Positions 7,880-14,350 of a DNA stretch of 28,005 nt are shown in pieces. How positions within the stretch are numbered: the first letter of the stretch is position 1; every line of letters starts with the position of its first letter. The stretch covers positions 357 to 28,361 of the forward strand of contig CACZHN010000005.1 in the NCBI GenBank assembly GCA_902780985.1, given 5' to 3'. Under the pieces are notes generated by a model. The model worked only from the letters and a program-made list of their open reading frames with translations, did not search any database and was not told the DNA's origin. Both the position numbers and the translations under genes were made by a program. Source of the stretch: an uncultured Lachnospiraceae bacterium (lineage in GTDB: Bacteria; Bacillota_A; Clostridia; Lachnospirales; Lachnospiraceae).

Positions 7880-10303
7880 TCAATTTGAAAACACTTCGTC
7901 CGCATACCTTACGGTTGCCATTGCATCTTTTGCGTAGCAGTCGGCTCCGATCTGGTCTGCATATTCCTGGGTCATAACCGCTCCGCCGACTACAACCTTT
8001 GTGTCCGGCTTCTTCTCGCGAAGCAGCTTTATGGTTTCTTCCATACTTACGACCGTTGTGGTCATAAGCGCGCTGAGTCCTATAAGTTTTACATCGTCCT
8101 GAACAGCTCTGTCTACGATCACTTCCGGCGGTACGTCCTTACCAAGGTCGATTACGTCGTATCCGTAATTCTCCAACATAACCTTAACGATGTTCTTGCC
8201 TATATCATGAATATCGCCCTTAACCGTGGCGATGATAACTTTGCCCTTCATCTCACGCGGCTTGCCCGCCATAGCCTGCTTAACAACCTCGAAAGCTGCC
8301 TTTGCGGCATCCGCACTCATCAGAAGCTGAGGAAGGAATACGGTTCCCTTCTCGAATCCCTTACCTACCTTATCAAGGGCCGGGATAAGCTCGTCGTTGA
8401 TAACTTCCAGCGGGTCTCTGTTCTGTATAGCTTCCTTCATGGCACTCTCGGCAACACCGGTCATGCCTCTTTCGATAGCCGAGTAAAGCTGTGAAACTCC
8501 TGTCGAGCTTCCGCCCGCAGCAGGGGCTCCCGCAGCAGCTCCGCCTGCTCCGCTTGTTGAAATGACCGAAACCGATGCATTTGCATATGCCTCGATATAT
8601 CCCATACACTGCGGATCCAGATCCGACAGTGCCAGGAACGATCTGTACGCCGACATCATCTGCTCATTGTTCGGATTCATTATGGCAAAGGACAGTCCCA
8701 TCTGCATGGCCATTGTAAGGAAATATGCATTTATGATCTGTCTCTGAGGAAGTCCGAAGGAAATGTTTGAAACGCCGAGGATCGAATGGCCGTGATAATC
8801 GTCTCTGATCCTGCGTAATGTCTCAAGAGTGGTAACCGCCGATGAAGAATCGGAGGAAACCGTCATACAGAGTCCGTCGATAACTATATCCTTTCTCGGA
8901 ATGCCGTACTCATCGGCCGCCTTGTAAATCTTCTCGGCAACGCGGATTCTTCCGTCCGCCGTCTCCGGGATTCCGTCTTCATCCAGGGCCAGTCCGACCA
9001 GAACGCCGCCGTACTTCTTAACGATAGGCATAACGCTCTTAATGACCTCTTCCTTACCGTTGACGGAGTTTATCATAGCCTTACCGTTGTAGTATCTGAG
9101 TCCCTGCTCAAGAGCCACAGGATCTGTTGTATCCAGCTGAAGCGGAAGTCCCGTAACACCCTGAAGTCTGGTTACAACCTCGCGCATCATGGCCGGCTCA
9201 TCGATCTCAGGAAGACCTACATTTACATCCAGGATGTCAGCACCGGCATCCTCCTGTTCCAGTCCCTGAGATAAAATGTAATCGATATCGTTCTCTCTTA
9301 AAGCTTCCTTAAATCTCTTCTTTCCGGTAGGATTGATCCTCTCACCGATTATAATAGGCTTCTTATCACATACCACTGCCTGGCAGAAGGAAGTTATCAC
9401 AGTGATATCCTTCGGCGTATTAGGATGAAACTCTCTCTTTCTTACCTTTTCTGCAGTCTGTCTTATATGCTCCGGTGTAGTACCGCAGCATCCGCCCAGA
9501 ACCTGCACACCCATATCGGCGATCTTGCACATTATGTCAGAAAACTCTTCGGGAGTTACATCGAATACAGTCTTATCTCCTTCAGTTCTCGGAAGTCCGG
9601 CATTTGGATTGACAACTATAGGAACCGATGCAACCTCCACCATTCTTTCCACCATAGGGATCATAAGATCAGGGCCCATTCCGCAGTTCATTCCCAGTGC
9701 ATCTACCCCGAGTCCTTCCAGCATTGCCACGGTAGAATCTACATTTCCACCAGTAAGGAGCTTACCCTTCTGGTCATAAACCGTTGTCACTATGACCGGA
9801 AGATCTGTATATTCCTTAGCCGCAAGCACTGCCGCCTTTGCCTCATAGCTGTCACTCATGGTCTCTATGAGGATCAGGTCACCACCTGCTTTTTCTCCGG
9901 CTGCCATTGCCTCACCAAAAAGCTCCACAGCTCTGTCAAAGCTCAGATCACCCATAGGTTCAAGAAGCTTTCCTGTAGGTCCGATATCGATCGCTATATA
10001 AGCATCCTCTCTGCCTGTATTTATACGTGCCTGCTTAGCGAGACTGACTGCGGCATCCATCAGTTCCTCGATACGCCCCGGGAACTTAAGGCTGTTCAGT
10101 CCAAATGTATTCGTATTAAATATATCGGCACCTGCCTTAAGATAACTCTCATAGAGTTCAAGAATGACCTCCGGATGTGAAACATTCCAGGTTTCCGGAA
10201 GCTCTCCTCCCTGAAGTCCGTGCTCCTGAAGAAATGTACCGGTTCCGCCATCGCAGAACAGCCATTCCTTACCTAATCTTTCTCTTAAACTCTTCTTACT
10301 CAT
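7880..10303 (-). CDS. metH: Cobalamin-dependent methionine synthase without reactivation domain
   Basis: An 807-residue protein transferring a methyl group from methyl-tetrahydrofolate through cobalamin to homocysteine. The homocysteine domain (1-290) has zinc ligands C207 (GMNCGMG) and C272/C273 (GGCCGTTPEH). The pterin domain (about 315-575) begins IIGERINPTGKKRF. A flexible Gly/Ala linker (about 583-602) leads to the cap and B12 domains (603-807), with the D-x-H-x2-G motif at 697-702, cobalt ligand H699, the SAL loop and VVGGAVM. The roughly 330-residue C-terminal AdoMet-dependent reactivation domain of E. coli MetH is absent and is encoded by the preceding gene instead, as in Thermotoga maritima. 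An RBS-like GGAAAGAAG precedes the ATG. The TGA stop lies in the edge of the hairpin repeat. Confidence 0.95.
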   Translation of the reverse strand: MSKKSLRERLGKEWLFCDGGTGTFLQEHGLQGGELPETWNVSHPEVILELYESYLKAGADIFNTNTFGLNSLKFPGRIEELMDAAVSLAKQARINTGREDAYIAIDIGPTGKLLEPMGDLSFDRAVELFGEAMAAGEKAGGDLILIETMSDSYEAKAAVLAAKEYTDLPVIVTTVYDQKGKLLTGGNVDSTVAMLEGLGVDALGMNCGMGPDLMIPMVERMVEVASVPIVVNPNAGLPRTEGDKTVFDVTPEEFSDIMCKIADMGVQVLGGCCGTTPEHIRQTAEKVRKREFHPNTPKDITVITSFCQAVVCDKKPIIIGERINPTGKKRFKEALRENDIDYILSQGLEQEDAGADILDVNVGLPEIDEPAMMREVVTRLQGVTGLPLQLDTTDPVALEQGLRYYNGKAMINSVNGKEEVIKSVMPIVKKYGGVLVGLALDEDGIPETADGRIRVAEKIYKAADEYGIPRKDIVIDGLCMTVSSDSSSAVTTLETLRRIRDDYHGHSILGVSNISFGLPQRQIINAYFLTMAMQMGLSFAIMNPNNEQMMSAYRSFLALSDLDPQCMGYIEAYANASVSVISTSGAGGAAAGAPAAGGSSTGVSQLYSAIERGMTGVAESAMKEAIQNRDPLEVINDELIPALDKVGKGFEKGTVFLPQLLMSADAAKAAFEVVKQAMAGKPREMKGKVIIATVKGDIHDIGKNIVKVMLENYGYDVIDLGKDVPPEVIVDRAVQDDVKLIGLSALMTTTVVSMEETIKLLREKKPDTKVVVGGAVMTQEYADQIGADCYAKDAMATVRYADEVFSN

Positions 10304-10352
10304 ATCTGTTTCTTCTTTCCTAAATAGTTTCCTTATATCTTCTCGTCACATA

Positions 10353-11003
10353 CTACGCTCTGCTGTACTCGCAGGTTTCATGCATGCTGCATTCTTCGCA
10401 TCCCGCTCTGTGGCAGTCGGTTGCTTTATCAGACAGGCCGATCACCGCCGTAATGGATTTGGTCGGCGTCATAAGCAGGCTATCCGAAAGCGAAACGCCT
10501 ATGGATTTCGGCATAGCAAGAATCTTCTCAAAGTCCTTCTGAACATCCAGAGGGAAGTCTCCGTATCCCGGCGAAAATCTCGGTCTTGTGAAAAGGCCTC
10601 TCTCCTTTGCCTCGGCGACGACCTTCTCATTTACCTCATCACACCAGGCTTCCGCCATGGCAGCACCCACCGCCTGATAAGTATAAGCCTTCAGCATATC
10701 TCTTATCTCGGCACGCTTCACCAGTCTGTCAGGTCCCGGTCCGATGGTCACCGCCATCATGATTATCTCGCCGCAGCCCTTCAGATTCTTTGTAAGATTT
10801 CCCGGCACCACGCTGATCCCGGCAAACTCACAGCCACCGTCTTCCTTCCATTCGATAGGAAATGTTTTATAAATGTATCTCGGTGTCACGGCTTCTTCCA
10901 TGTCTTTGATACATTCCTCTATCACGGACTGCATATGCTCATCGATACTCGTCAGCCCTCTGTATCCCAGATATCTTTCGACTTCTTTTCTGCTTACTTC
11001 CAT
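10353..11003 (-). CDS. Stand-alone MetH reactivation (AdoMet-binding) domain protein
   Basis: A 216-residue soluble protein. It carries RFSPGYGDFPLD (142-153), the AdoMet-binding signature of the C-terminal domain of MetH, followed by SLSDSLLMTPTKSITAVIGL, also typical. During turnover MetH cobalamin is occasionally oxidised to Co(II), and this domain supports reductive remethylation with AdoMet. The gene lies 49 bases upstream of metH in the same operon, which lacks this domain, so the two probably work as a split enzyme. The C-terminus has four cysteines (197, 202, 205, 211) that could bind a metal or cluster. It begins seven bases after the larC stop, suggesting translational coupling. Confidence 0.92.
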   Translation of the reverse strand: MEVSRKEVERYLGYRGLTSIDEHMQSVIEECIKDMEEAVTPRYIYKTFPIEWKEDGGCEFAGISVVPGNLTKNLKGCGEIIMMAVTIGPGPDRLVKRAEIRDMLKAYTYQAVGAAMAEAWCDEVNEKVVAEAKERGLFTRPRFSPGYGDFPLDVQKDFEKILAMPKSIGVSLSDSLLMTPTKSITAVIGLSDKATDCHRAGCEECSMHETCEYSRA

Positions 11004-11010
11004 ATTTGCC

Positions 11011-12237
11011 CTACAAAGATTTTTCTATTGCCGCTCTTACCTCGGCAACGCTTATATTCTTTTCTCTTGCGATAGCCGCAAGATCTTCATATTCGAATTT
11101 ACGTCTTTCAACTCCGTAACCGGAAGACTTCTTAACCCGAACCCTTCCATAAGGAGTATCAACTGTTTCTACGGTTCTGTCAAGGATATATCTTTTCGTC
11201 ACTGTCTCACGTATACCGATGGTGGTGGTATATTTATAGATAAGCCTTATCATATCCTCCCTCTGATCCGGACTGCAGATCACACGGATTATATGTCCCG
11301 GTCTGGATTTCTTCATTCCCACAGGAACCGTATATGCTTCTCTTGCACCGCCTGCCAGGATCTGTTCCGTGGCAAAGCCGATCTCCTCTCCCGTCATGTC
11401 ATCCACGTTGCAGGAAAGCTCTATCATTTCCTCCGGATCATTTACAGCATTTCCGCTGAAGGTTTCTCCCAGTAAAACCCGTACGCAGTTTGCGGCTTCG
11501 AAGTCCTTCTTACCCATGCCGTAACCTATTTTTTCAACAGTCATCACCGGCTGATTACCGAAGTCCGTAACAAAATGCTTCAGCAGCGCAGCACCGGTAG
11601 GTGTGCAGAGTTCTCCCTCTATGCTTCCGCCGTATGACGGGATTCCCTGAAGGATATGTGCCGTCGCAGGAGCCGGAACCGGAAGAATTCCGTGAGCGCA
11701 CCTCACCTGTCCTTTACCTACATGGATCGGTGAAGCATAAACCTTTTCCACACCCAATTCTTCCATAAGCATGGCAACTGCAGTGACGTCGGCCAGTGCA
11801 TCCTTGGTGCCCACTTCGTGGAAATGTATTTCCGTTACCGGAACACCGTGGACATGACTCTCCGCTTCTGCGATAAGTCCGTACACAGCCATTACATCCT
11901 TCTTCACCTTCTCGGACACATTCATATGGTCATTCACGATGTGCTCTATATCATGCATAGAGCTGTGATGGTGGTGATGATAGTGCTCGTGATCATGGTC
12001 GTGATCATGGTGATGGTGGTCGTGGGACTCCTCTTCCTCTCCGTCCACCGTAACAGACATGTGACTTCCCGTCACGCCGCACTTAACCGACTTTTCCAGT
12101 TTAAATGTAACCCCCGGGATGCCTGTCCCGTTCAGCTTTTCCACAAAGCCGTCTCTGTCCGGAAGGAGTTCCAGAAGTGCCGCGGTAAGCATATCTCCCG
12201 CTGCACCCATTCCGCAGTCAATATATAAAGTCTTCAT
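11011..12237 (-). CDS. larC: Nickel-pincer cofactor biosynthesis protein LarC (nickel insertion)
   Basis: A 408-residue protein beginning MKTLYIDCGMGAAGDMLTAA, the LarC signature. LarC is the CTP-dependent nickel insertase that completes the nickel-pincer nucleotide cofactor of lactate racemase and related enzymes. A strongly His-rich, Asp-rich stretch (residues 72-95, 15 histidines) is the expected nickel-handling segment. Both the N-terminal and C-terminal halves are in one continuous frame, whereas in Lactobacillus plantarum they are joined by programmed frameshifting. GAGG precedes the ATG by seven bases. It follows larB by 33 bases. No larA or larE is visible in the window, so the rest of the pathway must be elsewhere. 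Confidence 0.93.
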   Translation of the reverse strand: MKTLYIDCGMGAAGDMLTAALLELLPDRDGFVEKLNGTGIPGVTFKLEKSVKCGVTGSHMSVTVDGEEEESHDHHHHDHDHDHEHYHHHHHSSMHDIEHIVNDHMNVSEKVKKDVMAVYGLIAEAESHVHGVPVTEIHFHEVGTKDALADVTAVAMLMEELGVEKVYASPIHVGKGQVRCAHGILPVPAPATAHILQGIPSYGGSIEGELCTPTGAALLKHFVTDFGNQPVMTVEKIGYGMGKKDFEAANCVRVLLGETFSGNAVNDPEEMIELSCNVDDMTGEEIGFATEQILAGGAREAYTVPVGMKKSRPGHIIRVICSPDQREDMIRLIYKYTTTIGIRETVTKRYILDRTVETVDTPYGRVRVKKSSGYGVERRKFEYEDLAAIAREKNISVAEVRAAIEKSL

Positions 12238-12270
12238 ACTTGATACCTCTTTAACTTACAAACAAAACAG

Positions 12271-13014
12271 TTACTTATGATTTATCATGGACGCAAGATA
12301 GCCTGCGCCGAATCCGTTATCTATATTTACAACCGAGACTCCGCTGGCACAGGAATTCAGCATGGAAAGCAGTGCCGAAAGTCCTTCGAATGCCGCACCG
12401 TATCCTACACTGGTCGGAACCGCGATGACAGGTGCATCCGCCAGTCCTCCGATAACACTGGCCAGAGCCCCTTCCATTCCCGCAATGGCTATGATGACCG
12501 ATGCGCTCATTATCTCCTCCTGATGAGCCAGAAGTCTGTGAAGTCCCGCAACTCCCACATCGTAAAGCCTTACCACTTCATTTCCGAAGCATTCCGCAGT
12601 TACCGCAGCTTCCTCCGCTACGGGAATATCGCTGGTGCCTCCGGTGGCCACAACCACCTTTCCTATTCCGTCAGGCGCGGGGATCTTACCCACCAGACCG
12701 ATCCGGGCTTCCTCGTAATACTTCAACTCATGGTCTTTCGCCACAAGTTCGTAGGCTTCCTTTGAAAGCCTCGTGACCAGGATAGGCTCCTCGCCGTTCT
12801 TTTTCATAACATCTATTATACCCGAAATCTGCTCCGGTGTCTTTCCCGCACCGTAGATTACTTCGGCCATTCCCTGCCTAAGCTTTCTGTGATGGTCCAC
12901 CTTAGCATATCCGATATCGCTGAAAGGCTCCGTCTTCAGCTGCAGAAGAGCTTCATCCACAGTGATTTCTCCCCTGTCCAGCGCCTCAAGTATTTCTCTT
13001 GCTTTTGTTTTCAT
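12271..13014 (-). CDS. larB: Nickel-pincer cofactor biosynthesis protein LarB
   Basis: A 247-residue cytoplasmic protein of the AIR-carboxylase-like fold. LarB carboxylates and hydrolyses nicotinic acid adenine dinucleotide to give the pyridinium dicarboxylate precursor of the nickel-pincer cofactor. Visible motifs are VVATGGTSDIPVAEEA (121-136), IAGMEGALASVIGGL (177-191) and LNSCASGVSVVNIDNGFGAG (219-238). C222 corresponds to the reactive cysteine described for LarB. GGGGGA (rc of 13020-13025) precedes the ATG. It heads the run larB-larC-activation domain-metH. The only clear element upstream is the terminator of the preceding small-membrane-protein unit, so the operon promoter is uncertain. 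Confidence 0.93.
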   Translation of the reverse strand: MKTKAREILEALDRGEITVDEALLQLKTEPFSDIGYAKVDHHRKLRQGMAEVIYGAGKTPEQISGIIDVMKKNGEEPILVTRLSKEAYELVAKDHELKYYEEARIGLVGKIPAPDGIGKVVVATGGTSDIPVAEEAAVTAECFGNEVVRLYDVGVAGLHRLLAHQEEIMSASVIIAIAGMEGALASVIGGLADAPVIAVPTSVGYGAAFEGLSALLSMLNSCASGVSVVNIDNGFGAGYLASMINHK

Positions 13015-13035
13015 AAGCGTCCCCCATACATTTCC

Positions 13036-13077
13036 GTATAAGAAAAAACGGTTCCACTGATATACAGCAGAACCGTT
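13036..13077 (-). terminator. Intrinsic terminator after the small membrane protein pair
   Basis: AACGGTT at 13047-13053 pairs with AACCGTT at 13071-13077. The stem is extended by one more pair, a two-by-two internal loop and three further pairs. On the minus strand it is followed by TTTTTTCTT. It lies only 22 bases before the larB start codon, so it either separates the two units or works as an attenuator for larB. Confidence 0.8.
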
Positions 13078-13081
13078 ATTT

Positions 13082-13393
13082 TTACTTTTTGATCAATGCT
13101 GTCTTAACGATTCCCTTAGGATCCTTTATGATAAGCATTACGATCCATATGATGAGTCCCAGTGCAACTACGGAAAACCCGAGAAATGCATCGTTCAGCA
13201 TATCCATCGGCTCAGGATTGAAGAATCCTTCCGAATCCTCTATGTATTCCATAAATGAGTCGACCATCCACATAAGAGATGCGCCCCAGTACATAAGAGC
13301 AAGCTTTCCGAGACCCATGTCATCGGTTGAAGCTTTTTTGTACCATACGATGGTAGTAACGATCGCAGCAAAAACTGTTATAAGTAATGTCAT
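13082..13393 (-). CDS. Small membrane protein of unknown function (103 aa)
   Basis: A 103-residue protein with three hydrophobic stretches: residues 1-17, a weaker one at about 29-46 (LALMYWGASLMWMVDSF), and 69-88 (FSVVALGLIIWIVMLII). An acidic linker, EYIEDSEGFFNPEPMD, lies between the last two. The ribosome binding site AAGGGGGA precedes the ATG by about six bases. It follows the 127-residue membrane protein by 21 bases and is followed by a terminator, so the two form a compact two-gene unit. I do not recognise the family. W and M residues in the middle segment are frequent for such a small protein. Confidence 0.8.
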   Translation of the reverse strand: MTLLITVFAAIVTTIVWYKKASTDDMGLGKLALMYWGASLMWMVDSFMEYIEDSEGFFNPEPMDMLNDAFLGFSVVALGLIIWIVMLIIKDPKGIVKTALIKK

Positions 13394-13414
13394 ATTGCAT
13401 CCCCCTTTTCCCTG

Positions 13415-13798
13415 CTATGCGTTTTCCTTCTCGACAGCTGTGGAAGTTCTCTTCTCAATCGCCGATGAAACACCGACCATCACGCCCCAGGCCGCTGTAA
13501 CAAGAACAGCCATAAGAACGCCGTTGGTAGCCATCTCATGCAGCATCTCCGAAGTACTCTCCGGACTGCTCATAGCAGTAAGGAACGGAGCCCACGGAAC
13601 AACCTCGCCATGCCATATATGCTCAAATGCGAGAAGTGCCGAGCCTCCCCATAACATAGTATTTAACCAGCTGAGCTTATGAGAAAAAGGTACCTTTGTC
13701 TCAGATGAAGCGTTTTCTTTCTTCTCTTTACTCTTAACAACCTTAGTAACAATAGTAGTAACAACCGCTTCAGCGGCAGGAACAACAAAACATGCCAT
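13415..13798 (-). CDS. Small membrane protein of unknown function (127 aa)
   Basis: A 127-residue protein beginning MACFVVPAAEAVVTTIVTKV, an N-terminal hydrophobic segment without a usual signal cleavage site. A charged stretch (KSKEKKENASSETK, 23-36) follows, then a segment around LWGGSALLAFEHIWHGEVVPW and a C-terminal helix VLMAVLVTAAWGVMVG. A strong GGGGAGG site precedes the ATG. The tandem gene at 13082 is likely its partner. I have the impression that the N-terminal motif recurs in Clostridia, but I cannot verify this and give no function. A good promoter overlapped by a palindrome lies upstream. Confidence 0.8.
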   Translation of the reverse strand: MACFVVPAAEAVVTTIVTKVVKSKEKKENASSETKVPFSHKLSWLNTMLWGGSALLAFEHIWHGEVVPWAPFLTAMSSPESTSEMLHEMATNGVLMAVLVTAAWGVMVGVSSAIEKRTSTAVEKENA

Positions 13799-13820
13799 AA
13801 TCGGTTCCTCCCCTTATAAA

Positions 13821-13841
13821 ATGATAAAAAAATTTTATCAT
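13821..13841. promoter_or_regulatory. Palindrome over the -10 box, candidate operator
   Basis: ATGATAAAA (13821-13829) and TTTTATCAT (13833-13841) are perfect nine-base inverted repeats with a three-base spacer. The palindrome covers the -10 box and predicted start site of the small membrane protein operon, the position of a repressor operator. AT-rich palindromes of this size occur for Fur/PerR-like regulators, but the sequence is not a clear match and the binding protein is unknown. Confidence 0.45.
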
Positions 13842-13860
13842 GATTGCAGTGTGCAGACAA
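13832..13860 (-). promoter_or_regulatory. Promoter of the small membrane protein pair
   Basis: On the minus strand TTGTCT (13855-13860) and TAAAAT (13832-13837) are separated by 17 bases. Transcription would begin near 13825, about 25 bases before the start codon at 13798. Confidence 0.6.
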
Positions 13861-13912
13861 CATTTTTCATGTTAAATAATGCCCGTTTTTTGCTATTTGG
13901 TCTCTGATCGGT

Positions 13913-13951
13913 AAATAAAAGAAAACGGCAGACAGTGAGACACTGTCTGCC
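13913..13951 (-). terminator. Strong terminator of the 38-aa peptide gene
   Basis: GGCAGACAGTG (13927-13937) and CACTGTCTGCC (13941-13951) are perfectly complementary 11-base arms with a three-base loop. On the minus strand they are followed by GTTTTCTTTTATTT. It begins 43 bases after the stop codon of the peptide gene and isolates it from the membrane protein pair. Confidence 0.9.
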
Positions 13952-13993
13952 TTTATCACATGATACGTTCATTAACAATGAGGAGAATACTAT

Positions 13994-14110
13994 TTAGTCC
14001 TCAAAGCCACCCTGGCCTTCACGATCAGAATAAGGGCTTGTCCTGATGACATCCTCCGTATCGAACACAACAATCTCCATCTCCAGAGCTTCGTACTGTT
14101 CCTTCTGCAT
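13994..14110 (-). CDS. Small acidic peptide, 38 aa, function unknown
   Basis: The reading frame from the ATG at 14108-14110 to TAA at 13994-13996 gives 38 residues: MQKEQYEALEMEIVVFDTED, then VIRTSPYSDREGQGGFED. AGGAGG (rc of 14120-14125) lies nine bases before this ATG. A nearer in-frame ATG at 14117-14119 abuts the ribosome binding site and is a poorer start. The gene has its own promoter (14180-14208) and a strong terminator (13913-13951), which argues that it is real. The peptide is acidic, lacks cysteine and any membrane segment, and has a glycine-containing tail. Its pattern, a short charged leader, E-x-E-I-x-x-F-D-T-E-D-V-I-x-T-S and a Gly/Asp tail, resembles short uncharacterised peptides I associate with Lachnospiraceae. 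A ribosomal peptide precursor or signal is possible. No modification enzyme is adjacent. Confidence 0.72.
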   Translation of the reverse strand: MQKEQYEALEMEIVVFDTEDVIRTSPYSDREGQGGFED

Positions 14111-14179
14111 GGTGCGCATCCTCCTTTCTGTTTCCTATCATTAAATCATATACACAAGGTCCACCATTTCGCGGGATAC

Positions 14180-14208
14180 AGTCTACCACTATTTCATTGC
14201 TAAGTCAA
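14180..14208 (-). promoter_or_regulatory. Promoter of the 38-aa peptide gene
   Basis: On the minus strand TTGACT (14203-14208) and TAGACT (14180-14185) are separated by 17 bases. The start near 14173 leaves a leader of about 60 bases. It lies in the divergent region shared with the importer operon. Confidence 0.6.
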
Positions 14209-14249
14209 AAATTTTGAAATAAAAGTCCGGCAAGAAACTGATGTCCGAT

Positions 14250-14278
14250 TTGAAAATCCCATATAGTTGTGCTATCAT
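14250..14278 (+). promoter_or_regulatory. Promoter of the FecCD-type importer operon
   Basis: TTGAAA (14250-14255) and TATCAT (14273-14278) are separated by 17 bases. The start near 14285 leaves a 65-base leader and rules out in-frame start codons before it. Confidence 0.6.
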
Positions 14279-14287
14279 AGGCGATTG

Positions 14288-14319
14288 GATTTCAGAAAAA
14301 CTAACCCCACACTGAAATC
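14288..14319 (+). promoter_or_regulatory. Inverted repeat in the importer leader
   Basis: GATTTCAG (14288-14295) and CTGAAATC (14312-14319) are perfect eight-base inverted repeats separated by 16 bases, just after the predicted transcription start. They could form an RNA hairpin near the 5' end or bind a regulator. It does not match a cobalamin riboswitch, which would be far longer. Confidence 0.3.
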
Positions 14320-14350
14320 TGTGTACTTTTCAAAGTTAGGAGATACTAAA

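Noticed and set aside
9425..10180. Long opposite-strand frames across metH and other genes
   Set aside because: They mirror the codon pattern of well-identified genes, lack ribosome binding sites and encode Cys/His/Ser-rich nonsense composition.
10304..10352. SAM or cobalamin riboswitch before metH, metF or the importer
   Set aside because: The leaders are too short (about 50-65 bases) and show none of the conserved boxes of either riboswitch.
11818..12228. Plus-strand frame over larC with many valines and methionines
   Set aside because: It is the complement of the His-rich codons (CAC/CAT read as GTG/ATG) and has no independent support.
14267..14350. 28-residue N-terminal extension of the binding lipoprotein
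   Set aside because: The extension starts inside the promoter -10 region and would hide the signal peptide; the ATG at 14351 has a ribosome binding site and begins a clear lipoprotein signal.
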